From: Toxoplasma gondii ME49
Taxonomy: Eukaryota > Apicomplexa > Conoidasida > Eucoccidiorida > Sarcocystidae
Reading direction: 5' to 3'
DNA: 64,000 nt
Assembly (NCBI RefSeq): GCF_000006565.2
Contig: NC_031473.1
Span: forward strand, 124,001 to 188,000
Both the position numbers and the translations under genes were made by a program. The notes under the pieces were generated by a model that was not told the DNA's origin, did no database searches, and saw nothing but the letters and a program-made list of their open reading frames with translations. Each line of letters starts with the position of its first letter. The stretch's first letter is position 1. This document shows, in pieces, positions 48,421 through 60,500 of the stretch.

Positions 48421-49863
48421 GGGAGCTGCGAGATCAAGGAACACAGAATCACACACACACACAGGAAACGGGCAGGCTCCGTGGCGGGGCTACTGTAGCG
48501 GTCTTTGTCTTCTTTTAAACACGTTTCTTGGCCTCTCGAAGGGGGAAAAGCCAAGAGGGGGGGATCCAGGCGCCAGAGCAGCCGACACGTTGCAGTGTGG
48601 GTTTTGATGTCACGCTGCGATGTCTAGCTAAGACCTGGAATGCATGCTAGGCATTCCCAGAACGTCTCAAGTGGAGTGGTGTCTCTGCAGAAAAACAGCA
48701 AGGGTCACGAAAAGACGGAGTGCGGCCGGGATCTAGACGTCTAGAGTGTGTGCCCGGAGCCCCAAACCGCGACAGTTTGCCTGGTTGCTCTCGACTGGGA
48801 GATTCGAGACAACACAGATGAGAAATCGGTGATAGATGATTTGTAAAGGGTTTCAAAACCACGAAAGGCGGGTCGAACGAAGATATGAAAATTCAGGGTG
48901 AGTCACACTCTTTTGCGGTATTGCTGGTGCCCTCAGAGGAATGTACAAGGGAGAATTGGATGGACAAGCTCAGCTGTTCCTTCTGTGTGGCACGACGCAA
49001 GACAATCTCGAACAGGTAAACAGAATATAGAGAGAGGCTGTGTAACGTGTGGCCGTGTCTTTCCGTCACTCGTGTAGATTCATGTACGTGGACCTGTATA
49101 AACGAACTTCTGAGATAGGCACAGTTTTCGTATGGACTACTGTGTTTCTGTTGGCTGCACTCGTCATGGGTGCTCGGAAACGTTCTGTCGCCACCGTTTT
49201 GTCTGTTCACTTCCAATACCGCCAAGGGTAGCACAGAACCAGCCCGGTAGTGAGGTGTAAGAAAGTCTACCATAGAAGATGTCTGCTGGAAGCTGTATTC
49301 ACTGACAGTGTGGGTTTCGTAAAAGCGTAGAACCAATCCGGGAGTAAGGAATAAATCATGAGCGCATCGGACATACAAGGTGGGGAAATTGCTCGTGGAA
49401 TGGCGTGATCTGTCAACTTCCGAAAGGCTTCAAGTCCATTGAGTGTTTTGCTTTCACATGAGTGTGGCGTTTTCGATGCGCAGCCTGTTGCGAGGTCGCA
49501 CGACTTGCAGCTTTGCTGCTCCAATGACTTCCGTTGCGTTCCATCGTCGTGCCACCTTCCCCAGTTGTCAGTTCAGGGGGGGGGCCTTAGTGAGGGTCGC
49601 AATTTCGATGATAGAACAATGGCGAGACGAAAGATGTCCTTTGGCATCTGAAGATGGTCAGGTTTTCTTGAGAGTTTCCTTGTCACACCGTCTGTCGGTT
49701 TGACTGTGGGCAGCGACATTCCGACGTCGCAACTGTGGTCGTGTGTGGCATTTCGTGCAAGAGTCCTTGGATCGGAAGGGTGGCAAAAAGGTCTGCATTC
49801 CCGTGTATGTACTCGCCATCCGGGGTCGCACTTCGTTGCGTTTCCTGTGTTTCGTTTGATCAG
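48421..49863. other. Upstream region of the next gene, exons not resolved
   Basis: The missing 5' exons of the gene at 49864 should lie here or further left. A candidate start is ATG at 48885 followed by a CAGG-GTGAGT donor after 13 coding bases (phase 1), but no intermediate exon with matching phases was found. Confidence 0.35.
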
Positions 49864-52800
49864 CTCCTCAACCACGTCCGCAACAAGTCACCTTTGATTC
49901 CCTTCACGTTGCCGTCGTCAGGAGCCTTCGCCGTTGACTTCAAACACGAGGTAAATCGCATTTTTCTCGACGGTAACCTGTCCTTCTCGAGTTGTGTTTC
50001 TCCTCCACATGCCTCGCTCTTCACTTCGTGTTTTGCTCTTGAACGTTTCGAGGACCTCGACAGTGGGTTCAGTCTCGGCGTCTGGGGAATGGGGTCCGGA
50101 AACTGAGACATGTTGTTTTCATGCAAGCGGGTAAACGGGTTTGAGAAGTTCGTACATACTGTATCTCTGCACGCGCGCATGTACTCAAAGTTCCACCCTT
50201 TACTGACGACCTGTTTTATGTGACCAGAGAGCTGCCCACTTCGCTTTGAGTGCCAGTTTTTTCAGGGTGTTCCCCCGTCCCCAGTTCGTGCTCCCTCTCC
50301 TTGTTTTGCATCTTGTCTCCAGGATCTGTGCATGCGCAAGCGAGTGTATCGGGGACGCGTGTGTCACTTTCCTGCGACTTCTTTGCAGTTTGTCCTTCCA
50401 CTCGGCGACCCACCTCCCCCGGGCATGCGGGTCAGCGTTGTGTGTACGAGAGAGACAACGCGTGTCGATCAGGATGGGAAGAAACGGTTTAGCTGGAGAC
50501 TGAACGATGTAGGAAGCATCGTCTCTCCATTTCGCGATATGACAACTTCTCAGGTAGGAGAACCCGCTGAGATTAATGCGGGGGATACATTCTCGATTTT
50601 CAGACTAGAAACGCAGACGCGTCAAGTTGTGGGCAAGGCGTTCTCGCCACGGTCCCGCGAACAGACTTCTTCGGCGTTCGTCGGAAATATTTTCACAACA
50701 TGCCGTCGTCCTGGTTGCTTCACGAATCTCCGGAAATCGTGAGAGACTGTCCATGAGCGTAAATAGCGAAAGCACAGGATTTGTTTTTGAGGAGGAGCAG
50801 ACGCGTATGTTTTCGTTTTTCTTCTCGGAATGTTCAAGGTTTAAGTGAGATTTCTTGTCATGTGACTGTGTTGTGAGCATTTGGGGGTGAGCTCTTCCAG
50901 CATCGCGATTTGCTCGCTTCTATAGAATGCCGACAGGAGATATCGTTTTCATCGTCCTGGCGCTTTTCTGTGTGCTTCTCGGCTCTCTTGCAGACGGTCG
51001 ACTGGGACGTGTACCCTCTGAAGTTAAACAAACAGTCCGGTTTCGAAGCGGGTGAGAGCTCAGGAGTGAACCTCGCAAGCAAGACCAGAGCTCTTTTTCC
51101 TCTCCGATATGGTTAAGCAAATGAGGCACTGTGCAAGCATCGTCGACCAACACTACGTATTTGCTTCTCTCACTCTGAACGGGACTGAATCTGAAACGCG
51201 TTACTCAATCCTTCACATTTCGCGCGCACATGCATGCGCGGGACTCTCCTTAGAGGCACAAGGCTCTCCTGCGGACTCCACAGGTTTCGTGGAAAGGGTG
51301 TGACCGCCTGTCTCTGTTTCCTCGAGGTAAACTTGTTCCTATCAAAGACGACAACACGCGCAACTGTGGTAACGCACGTAAAGAAGGTAGGGTAGCTGAC
51401 GTTGACGTTTTCTGTGACTGTCGTGTGTCTTTCAGAAAACGTTGTCCTGGAAGCCAAGTTTTCTCTTTGTCCCGATTCCAGCGGCCCGCCAGTCCCGCCA
51501 GATGAAATCGAAGCGTGAGTGGCCTGCTTCTGTCTGGGCGCAAATCCGTCGAATACCCGGACTCATGCAGCCGCGCCGCAAAGAGCGTTGATTTTTCTTA
51601 GAGTAACCATGCAGACCAGCTGAAGACCTTCACAGCGAATGCCCAGGGTTCGTTGCACTGAAACGTATGGAGCAGCGGCTTTGGAAACGGTTCAGTCTTG
51701 CGACATGGCCGAAATCGAGTCTTGTTTCGCCAGGCCACACAACGACATAAGACCTACTTTTGTGAACGTCAGAGTGTAGTTCTTTGCTCACGTCTCGCGT
51801 TGTGCAGGTTCACACCTCCCAAGCCCCGCAAGGCGAAGATCAAGAAGGAGGCAAAACACCAAGCAGCGGCTCCCGTGGATGTCCCACGGCTTCATCTGGC
51901 TGAGACGGCGACAGATGTTGAGAAGAGGAAACGACATTTTCGATTGTCAACAAACTCATCGAAAAAGGACGAGGCTGAATGCCGGGAAGTGTCGTCTCGT
52001 CCGCTTTCGGAGTCGAGCGATGCACTGTCTCTCCGCTCCTCGTCGTCGATCATCGAGCGACTAGAAAGAGCGTTACGGGAACACTCGGCGAGCACCGAAA
52101 GACTAAACCAGTTCCTGGAAGAATACCAGAGACGCAAGGAAACGTCTTCGCGAAGCGAAAGAAAACGAGTTTTCGACACGCATGTGCGGCCATATCAGCA
52201 GACACCTGAGAGCGTTTCAAGCCTGTCGGACCCCCCGCAGAACCGCCGGTACGGTGATGACGAAAGCGTATTCAGTGGGAGGACCGGCGCGGATGCGGCA
52301 AATCAGAAACGGACGGAAGACCGGGACGTGTATTGTCGTCAGGAGAAACTGTCTTGGGGTTCGAGCACTTCGAGTGATGGAACCTTCCGGCTAACGCGGC
52401 GGCCTTCTCAGACGTCGAAGCGGGAGTTCTCAGACGACGCGGAGTCAGAAGGAGGTCCTCAGTCCCGGGTTCCCCAAGCGTCTTCGTGTCATTCGAACAA
52501 CAGAACAAACGGGGCATTTCGTGTGAAGGGGAACCTTTCTGATGGATATGAGGCGTTCGCGAACACAGAAGGTACACGGGGTGAGAAAAAGACGAGTGAT
52601 CTCCAGAGATCCAGCCAAAGCGACAGTCGACAGAGTGGCTCGCGAGAGATTTTCGAGGCGACCAAGGGAGGGTTTTCTCGAGCCCGTAAAACAGAGAAAT
52701 TGGAGACATTCGAGGATTTTGAAACGTCCGAACTGGACGGATTCGGAGTGTTTGGGACGAGCGTTTTACACGCCCCGCTCGCGGATTCCTCGGTCTCGAG

Positions 52801-53119
52801 TCTCTCCATTTCCCCCCCGTCGAGCAGCCGATCTAGGGAGCCATGCAAGTTGTATTCTGCCAGGGTAGCAACTTTGAAGGAAGTCAGGTACCCAAGCGAC
52901 CGAGGCATTGCAGGTCGTGCGGTTACAGTCAAGGGAATGCGGAGGTTTCCGCCTCCGAAGAGAAGTGGAGGAAAACAGGGATCCGGGAGTGGCATTGAAA
53001 CGCCCGCAAGAGAATCGGACTGTGTTCGTAACCGAAGTGACGCGAACGTTTTAGCAAGCCGCGGATGTGCGGATTCTGTCTACCCGCGGATCTCTCCACA
53101 GAGATCCAAGCATTTCTAA
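49864..53119 (+). CDS. Unrecognised multi-exon protein, 5' end missing
   Basis: Five exons join with exact phases: 49864..49950, 50323..50553, 50994..51051, 51436..51514 and 51808..53119 (stop). The first four encode a compact-looking folded region of about 150 residues (RGRVCHFPATSLQFVLPLG, RVSVVCTRETTRVDQDGKK, WRLNDVGSIVSPF, TVDWDVYPLKLNKQS, VVLEAKFSLCPD) with alternating beta-like hydrophobic pattern. The last exon is a 437-residue basic then Ser/Arg/Glu-rich tail, probably disordered, starting FTPPKPRKAKIKKEAK and containing a short helical stretch (SIIERLERALREHSAS). A beta-sandwich fold is a guess from the pattern; I recognise no family. Exon 1 of this list has no ATG, so earlier exons must exist. 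Confidence 0.65.
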
Positions 53120-56100
53120 GTAATCTGCGTCCATCTCGCGATTGCAAGCAACTGCGCACAGTCGTGGGCGTCGACACAAAATGAGTTAAAATTCATTATT
53201 TCAATAGGGGCACACTGCATATTTCTTTGGTAGTGTGGTGCTCAGTTGCGGGCGTAAAAACCCGCACGTGTTTGCCAGGTCCATGTTTGAAAAATGCGTT
53301 TTCCAAGCAAACCCGTGGTCGTTCTGTAAACCCTAAACTGTGACCTGCCTTCCGCTTATGGGCTACCCCGAGTGTGTTGATATGTTCAACAAACGTGGGA
53401 ACGCGTTTTGATAAATGGAGTCAGTTGTCTGTTCTCTTCCGTGCAATTTTCAGTTGGGGAATCGTTTGAAGAGAGTGGCTTTCGGCTGCCCTGTGGCCGG
53501 AACAGAAATCCGGAAATTGACCTACTGTGAATTGCAACTCAAACCTTTTGGTACCGTCGAGGGTAACTTCCTTCCCTGAATTGACAGTCAAGTGGTGAAG
53601 CACAAGAGGCAAATTCGAAATAGATGCAGAACACGTTGGCGAAAAGAAAATCCAGTGAGGAGGACCGTGAAGCCTTGCGGGTGCCTTTTTGGGGCAGCGA
53701 ACCACGGTGGTCATGGTAGGGGTGTGCTACCCGATAATTGCGGCTTGTTAAACCCATCGGGGACCTAAAAGATAGTTGGATAGTAAGATGGAGCGTGGGC
53801 ACTCGGACGAAACAGTGTGATCCAGTGCCAGTAGAAATATGAGCCGATTCAACGCCGAACATACGCGTTCTTGATGTTTTTTCTTTCACGACGTATTCTG
53901 TGTCCGGGGCGGACTCTCGTTCGAAAGCGCAGGACTCTACAGTTGTCAAACGAGAGACACTCTTTGGTCACGAAATCGTGACTTTCGAATACTCAAGAGA
54001 GTGGGTATATCTCTCCCTTCTGCCCACACACAGCGACAAGCTCTGGAATACAAAGATCTCTTGATTCGCACGCGTATTTATCCACGTAGGAACCACGATA
54101 GAAGAGCTGCGTGGAGAAATACGAGGCTGAACGGACCTGTGACAACACTGACAACGGGCGTGTAACTGCGGTGCGACTGTTCTGTTTGCATGTCGAAGAA
54201 CAGCGGCGCTCTCTACAGCTTCAGAATGCAGGAGGTACACTCCGAACCACCTGATGCGTAGCAGTGACCCACTGATTGTCACGCAAGAGAACTTCAAAAA
54301 ACAGGGAAAACGTCCAGGACAGTTAAGGGAGCGTTGGCATTATTCGGTGTGTGTGGGGTGACCGGCGGCGGCAGAGCTCTGTGTTCCAGCGTGTAGTTTC
54401 GAGCAAATTCTGAGGAGTATGAGGAGTGGACGCATTCCTTTTGAAAACGGTGGGGGAAGTCGAGCGGAAGCAACTCAGTTTCTTCGGGTGAATTCATTCG
54501 GTACACTTGCGCAGGGTTCTTGTCCACGGACGGCGGGCTACAGCCGCACGGCTTTGGGGGGCTTCGAAAGGCTGTGTGCACAAGGTAGTCTAGCTGCTGC
54601 AGATGATCAGTAAATTCCGTTGTGAGGGTTTCGCTGAAATGCCGCATCAGTCGGTAAACGTCTACCGCTCTCGCCGAGCGCAGGAAAAGGTGCGCCGCGG
54701 AGTCTGTCTAAGCTTCTTTTTGCGCGTCAAAAAAGTGTGAACGGCCGGGCAGAAGTGGGAGCAGCACTAGAGGACAGGCCTCGGGAAAACGACTTTTCGC
54801 GACGGGTGAAATGCAGAGAAATCTGTCTGCGCTGCATACCCCGGATTGACAAGGCGCCCCCGCGCGCGGCCGCTGACGTTTCTAGCTTGCCACCCTTCTT
54901 TCGTTCAAGGGCCCTCCCATTTTTTGCGCTTTTCCCTTCGTGCTTTCCGGATGTTCGCGCGGCTGCGGGCTTCTCTCGGGTCCTTTTTCCAGCCCGCCTG
55001 CGCGCAGCTGGAGAGTTTCCGGCTTTTTGACTGCGTAAAACCCTGCGCCGGGACTGGTGATCCGAGATAGCCACTTCCGTACACGCTTGGAAATGCAGAT
55101 GTACATGTGTGGCAAGAGTTCGGAGAAAACTTCACGCGATTTACACCTGGAGATGTCTTTCGAGTTGCGAAAGGAAATCCCAGGCTTTCGTCGAAGTTCC
55201 AGTAGACAGTGCCCCTCCACACGCTTTCGCTACGACAGGCTCTCTGTATCAAGAGATAGAAAACTTTATGGGGTCTGGCTGTGCGTCTACCCCAAAAAAA
55301 TTCGCGAACCTGCAACTTTCCCGTGACACGTAGGTTTGCAGATGAAGTTCCTTTCGTTTCCAAAGGAAAAGACGTGAAGTCGAAGATTGCGGCCCGCCTT
55401 CCTCGGCAGATCTTTCTGCGTCAGTCGTTTGCGGCTTCCACGCGCACCTTTTGTCTCCTCCGCGGGGTTCGCTTTTTGGGAGAAACTCGACAGAGATTCT
55501 CAGCCAAAGGTTTCGTCGCTTCCCGGATTTCTAGCGGCCTTTCGAGCCTGATTCCGGCCAGACTGTGCCGAAACTTTCCTCGCTTCCTCTTCCCCCGCCG
55601 CCATCAGCGTCGCGGGGCGACGCGAGTGACGTCTATTTCCCTTTTCATGCGGCAAAAGAAAAGCCGTTTTATGGTCGCTCTTCGTCTTCCTGCGGAATAG
55701 GGGAGGCAACCCGACCCCAAATTGCGTCCGTCTTCACGTACCCTCTGTGCGTTTTTCCACTTGTTTCTTCAGTCTCTTCGAGGTCCGCACAACAAACCCT
55801 ACGCGTTTTTACTCGTGTTTTTTTCTGTCGACTCTCTCTGCGCTTGCTTCGCAGCCGTTGCTCCCCTCGGTTTCTCGCCTGTGCTCTAGTTTTTCACCGC
55901 TCCTTCTCAGACGGTATTTTCTGCAGTTGCTGCAGGACTGTCAACACAGCATGGTCTTCCTTCCCTGGCTATCCCGTCAGATCCGTCTGCACTGTTCCGC
56001 GTCCCCCCTTCCCTTTGTGAGGCTCCCTCTTCTGTTTTTGCCTTTCTCTGGGTTTTCAAGGATTCTGCCCCCGTCTCTCGTCGTCGGTTTCTCCGCGGTT

Positions 56101-57593
56101 CCGCAGATCTGGGAACTGCTGGTCTGTTCACGCTTTCTCGGCCTCGCTTGTTGGTCGACAGGATGCGGACCTAGATCGCATCAAGGGCGACGCGACTGTA
56201 GGGTGGAGGTTTTTTCGTTGAGTCCGTCCAGGTGTGCATCAAACCTTATTTCTTCTCTTCTCTGCCGTCTAGTTTTTGTCTCCACAGTGTCTCTTCTGCT
56301 GTACCTGCGGCACTCGATCGCGTCAGAAAGTTCCTTTCGCCTGCGCGGCTACCGTTTTCTCAGCGACAGCTGCTCGGTCACTCCGGGGCCAAGCCTTCGC
56401 CTCTTCCGCTCCCTTTCACCGCGGCGCTTCCGCAGCGAAGAACGGCGACTTGGACGGTTTGTGTGTGCCAGTCTCGCGCTCTGACACCCGGCGGCAACAT
56501 GCGCCTCTGTGGAGCTGCTGCGCCGTAGTTTCGACTTCTTTCAGGGGAGACCGAGCCGAATTTGTCGTCCCCGTGCATGCAGGAACTCTCCAGCTAGGGG
56601 GATCATGTCCGGCTCTCGGTGCCTTTGGGTTCGCCTTCTCTTGCGCTAGCTCTGGACGCAGACGCAGGCGGAAAGGACACCCGAGAGCCGTTTCTGTCTC
56701 TCTCTCCAAGCCGAGAGGGGACAGGGGGTCCCCGCGGCTTCGGCTGCGGCCCCGATGCATTGCAAGCAGTCCTCGGGTCGCCTTCTTCGCGCCTCTGCGA
56801 AGCGCCCAAGACGCATTGTCCTTTCCTTCAGTCCGCAGGGGCTCTTCCCGCTTTTTCTTTGTTTCTGGCCAGTCCTCGTGTTTATTGCCTCGGCTTCTGC
56901 GAACCCTGCGTCAACTGCTGTCCTCAGTTCCGATTTCTCGTCTTCCAGATCGCCTTGTTCCAGTTTTTTCGTCTTCTATATGTCCAGGTGCGCGCAGAGA
57001 TGCTCGCGCACACCTACGTGAAAACCTCGTCCGATCTGTGCGTGTTGAGAATATTTTTTTCGAGCGACTCTCCGTGGATTTTTGTACTTCCAACCGCTCC
57101 CGACTGGGGGCAGGGGGGCTGCGGCAGAACAACGCGTCCGCTGGATTTCAACAGACCCCCTTCTCCGGGGAGGTTTCCCTTGCTTCCACGAGAATCTCGC
57201 GGGAGTTGTGTGTCTGGATTTTTTTCGTTGCTTCAAGCGCAGGCGGCGCTCTTTCAGAAGTCCTGGAGAACGCGCGGCTGCTCGTCTCCGCTTTTTTGCT
57301 ACGAGCTGTAGCGACAACGGACGCAAGGGACTCCGTTCAACGTGTTTCGTCGTCTTTTTGTGTCCTGTCTCAAGACAAGGCCCTTTCCGTGGCTGCCAAC
57401 TGCACGCCGCTCGACCGTATTTGTCCTGTTCCGACTTCTGAAGCCTTCCAAGGCGGAGATCGGCGAGGCGACGCGAGAAAGGGCTCGAGCTGCTACAGGT
57501 CCGTCGAGCGTCTCGTCCTGCCGACGCGTTTCCCTGCGGTCGCCGCAGTGCGCGGGAGTTTCGTATCCTCGGTCTCTCCACGGGTCGGTCAAG
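53120..57593. other. Long upstream region of the membrane protein gene
   Basis: About 4.5 kb with no firm gene. From about 54700 on it becomes GC- and pyrimidine-rich, with several overlapping open frames that lack motifs. It is best read as promoter and long 5'UTR, perhaps with a leader intron, of the gene starting at 57594. Confidence 0.45.
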
Positions 57594-60500
57594 ATGCGGA
57601 TGCAGTGGTTTCTTCTCCGACATGCGTACTTCATCAAGGGGGAGGATTTCGCGGTCGCCGTCGCGCTGCTGGACTTGGCGCTGTACGTGTTGATCGGGAC
57701 GAACTCGCTGCAGTTTCTCGACCAGTCTCCCGAGAAGGCGTTGTTCGGGATGATCACGTCCGCGCTCATCTTCATCATCGCGCTGTGCGATTTCGTCATC
57801 GTGCGCATGTTCCGGACGAGCAAGTACAAGATCGAGACGTACATCATGCCGGTGTTGATCATCTGCAACATCGCGAGCGTGTTCTACATGCAGCTGATCA
57901 ACAAACTCGTGGGGTTCATGACGTTGCAGCTGCCGGTCCTCACCTTTCTGATCACGGGGTATCCTTACGTCTGGCTCGTCGCCTTCGTTCTGATCGGCAT
58001 GGGTGGTGGCTTGATTGCACAGTCTGTCGTCTGCTCGGTCTCGCTCGGGTCCAGCTGCCCCCCCAGCGTCTGGGTCGATGTGGGGTTGTACGCGCTGCAG
58101 TTGATCAGCGGCTCTGTGGCGTACTTCACCGTGTACGAACTCGGCATTTTGATTGTGCGCTACAAGCGACACCCGGCGAGGTACTTAGACGCCTTCTCGG
58201 ACCTCACAGCCCTCGACACGATCGTCTTCTCGCCGGTCTTTGGGCTCGGCGGCGAGACCGCGCGCCAGGTCCAGGTCAACCAGCTGATGGCACCGGAGAA
58301 GCCGAATTTGGATGGCTTGACCTTTCTCCGGTCCGCCTCTCAGGTCTCTCAGACGACAAACCGCATCGTCTCCCGAGCCTTCTACCACGCCAACACCCCG
58401 CCCCACAGTTCGTCGCGGGACGCGCTACCTGCGGACAAGGCCCTCGGCGCCGAGCGGAGCGACCGCGCCGGGTCCGCAGTCTTCTCGCCCAACACTTTGG
58501 GCCCCCTCGGCGCGCCCTCTGCGGGCCTCCGGGACTTCGGACCAGGACGCCCCGTCCCCGGGGCCTCCGTCGTAGTCCCCAAATCCCTCAAGCAGCATGC
58601 CGCGGCGTTGCACGCAGGCGCGAACTCGCCCCATGGGTCACCGCCCCTCCAGCCCCACGGGGCGCTTCCGGGAGCCCCGCGCTCCAACACCCTCCGCGGC
58701 TGCTCTGGCCAGGTATCGCTCGTCCCCCGGGAAGAAGAGAGCGACCCGGCATGCGGCAGTCTGCGGGCGTCTGTGGAGAGCAAGGCGACGCATCGTTCCG
58801 CCGCGACTCTCTCGGCCTGCGAGTCCAAGTCCAGGAGCGGACGCGTCGCGGGTCTCTTTCGGGGTCTCAGCAAGAGGCCCGGCGGGCCAGACTGCGAAGA
58901 GGCCGCGCCCGCAGAGCCTGCGACGAGTTTGGGCTCCAAGGAGCTCGGGAGGAAGAAGACTGCGGGGTCGAAGGCCCAGTCCTCGGTCCCCATTCTCTTG
59001 CCCCGACCCCAGAGCATCGAGGAGACGACCTGGCGGGGCCTCGCCAGTGGGGACCTTTCCAAGGACACCCCGGTGGCGAGTCTCGCCTCCCGACGGAACT
59101 TGCGAATGGACGAACAAAGTGGAGACGCGGACAAGGCGTCGAGCGACGTCTCTCGTGACCCTGCGAAGAAGGGCGCAGGACCTTTTGTAGCCGAAGCTCC
59201 TGTTCACACTGCCGTCCTGCCGAGCTCGTCCTTTCACTCGGAGTTCCCCCTGTCTCGGCGAGACTCAGGAAAAGAGCTTCTTTCAGATCTCCGTGAGTCT
59301 CGTGAAAGAACAGCGCGTGCAGCGAGCCACGACACTCATGCTGCTGCGGACGACTCGGGGCTTCAAGGAGACCCTGCGTTGGCGGCGGAGGCCCGAGTCC
59401 GAACCGCCCTCCACTACCATCGCCGGTGGTTTTTCTCTCAGCTCTTCCACTTTCGGCGAGCGCGAAGAAGACATCGACGGGGAGCGGGGGCGAGGGACGG
59501 TGAACTTGTGTTTGAGAGAGGCGAGCCCGACGAGGTCGAGTCGGAGGAGAGCTGCGACGACTCCAGAAGTCGCCCCAGGGAGACAGCGTCTTTGAGTCAC
59601 TTTTCGCGCTTGTCGAGGTCCAGGAGGCACAAGACGCGGACTTACCGAAGGGGGCGAAGCAGCGACGGAACGACCGCGGGCACCAGCGATTCCGACAGCC
59701 ACGGGGAGAGTTTGGAGGATGAAGGAAGTGACTCTGGCCAGGAATCGGAGAGCGAGGAATCGAGAAGACGCCGCATGCGATCTAGCAGGAACAGACGACG
59801 CGAGACGTCTTCCGAAGACTCGAGTTCGGGCACTTCGGTGCGCTCTGAGGGACGGCACTGCCGAGAAGGGAGAGCCAACTCCTCCGTTTTCTCCTCAGGG
59901 ATTCGACGGTATTTTTCCTTCTTCTCAGCTGCGAGTCGCTGCGCGCATGCAGCCTCGAGCGAAGAGGAGAGACCTGTGCGCCCAGCTAGACATAGCCGGC
60001 GGCGCGGCTCCGGAGACAGTCGGGAGTGTAGCGCTTCCACTTCAGGTGTCTCTGAGGCCTGTGAACACAGCTCAGACGCGTCCTGGGCGTCGTCTTCGTC
60101 GCTGTGTGGCTCATGCGAGAAGCGGAGCATCAGGATGTCGCGGAGACGCCGCAGAGAAGGCAAATCGCGTCCCCACGCCTCCTCTGTCTCCCGAGCAGAG
60201 AGACACAGGGGCCATGTCTCCGTCGATCTCGCCCCGTTGCTTCCGTCTCGTCTCTTTTTCGACACATTCCTCAACTCTGTGAGACGGGCAGAGCGGCTTT
60301 CGAAGGAGGGCCGGCTGCCTGCGAGCGTCTCTCGTCAGTCTTCAGAGACCCGCGGGTCGCGCACTGCGTTTCTTAACGGAGACAAAGGCTGTTCACCGAC
60401 TTCCGAGGCGCCAGAACGGTCGTTTCCTGCCTCGGCGAACGAAGTGAGTTTCCGGAGAAATGAAGGCTGGGAGAGGTACTACGACATGTTGTTGCCTTCG

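Noticed and set aside
57342..57593. Upstream extension of the membrane protein to 57342
   Set aside because: That position is GTG, not ATG. The ATG at 57594 has a good start context and begins the conserved-looking hydrophobic region.
56276..59158. 960-codon open frame on the plus strand
   Set aside because: It overlaps the membrane protein frame in another phase, is Arg/Gly/Pro-rich as expected of GC-rich shadows, and lacks the hydrophobic helices seen in the chosen frame.
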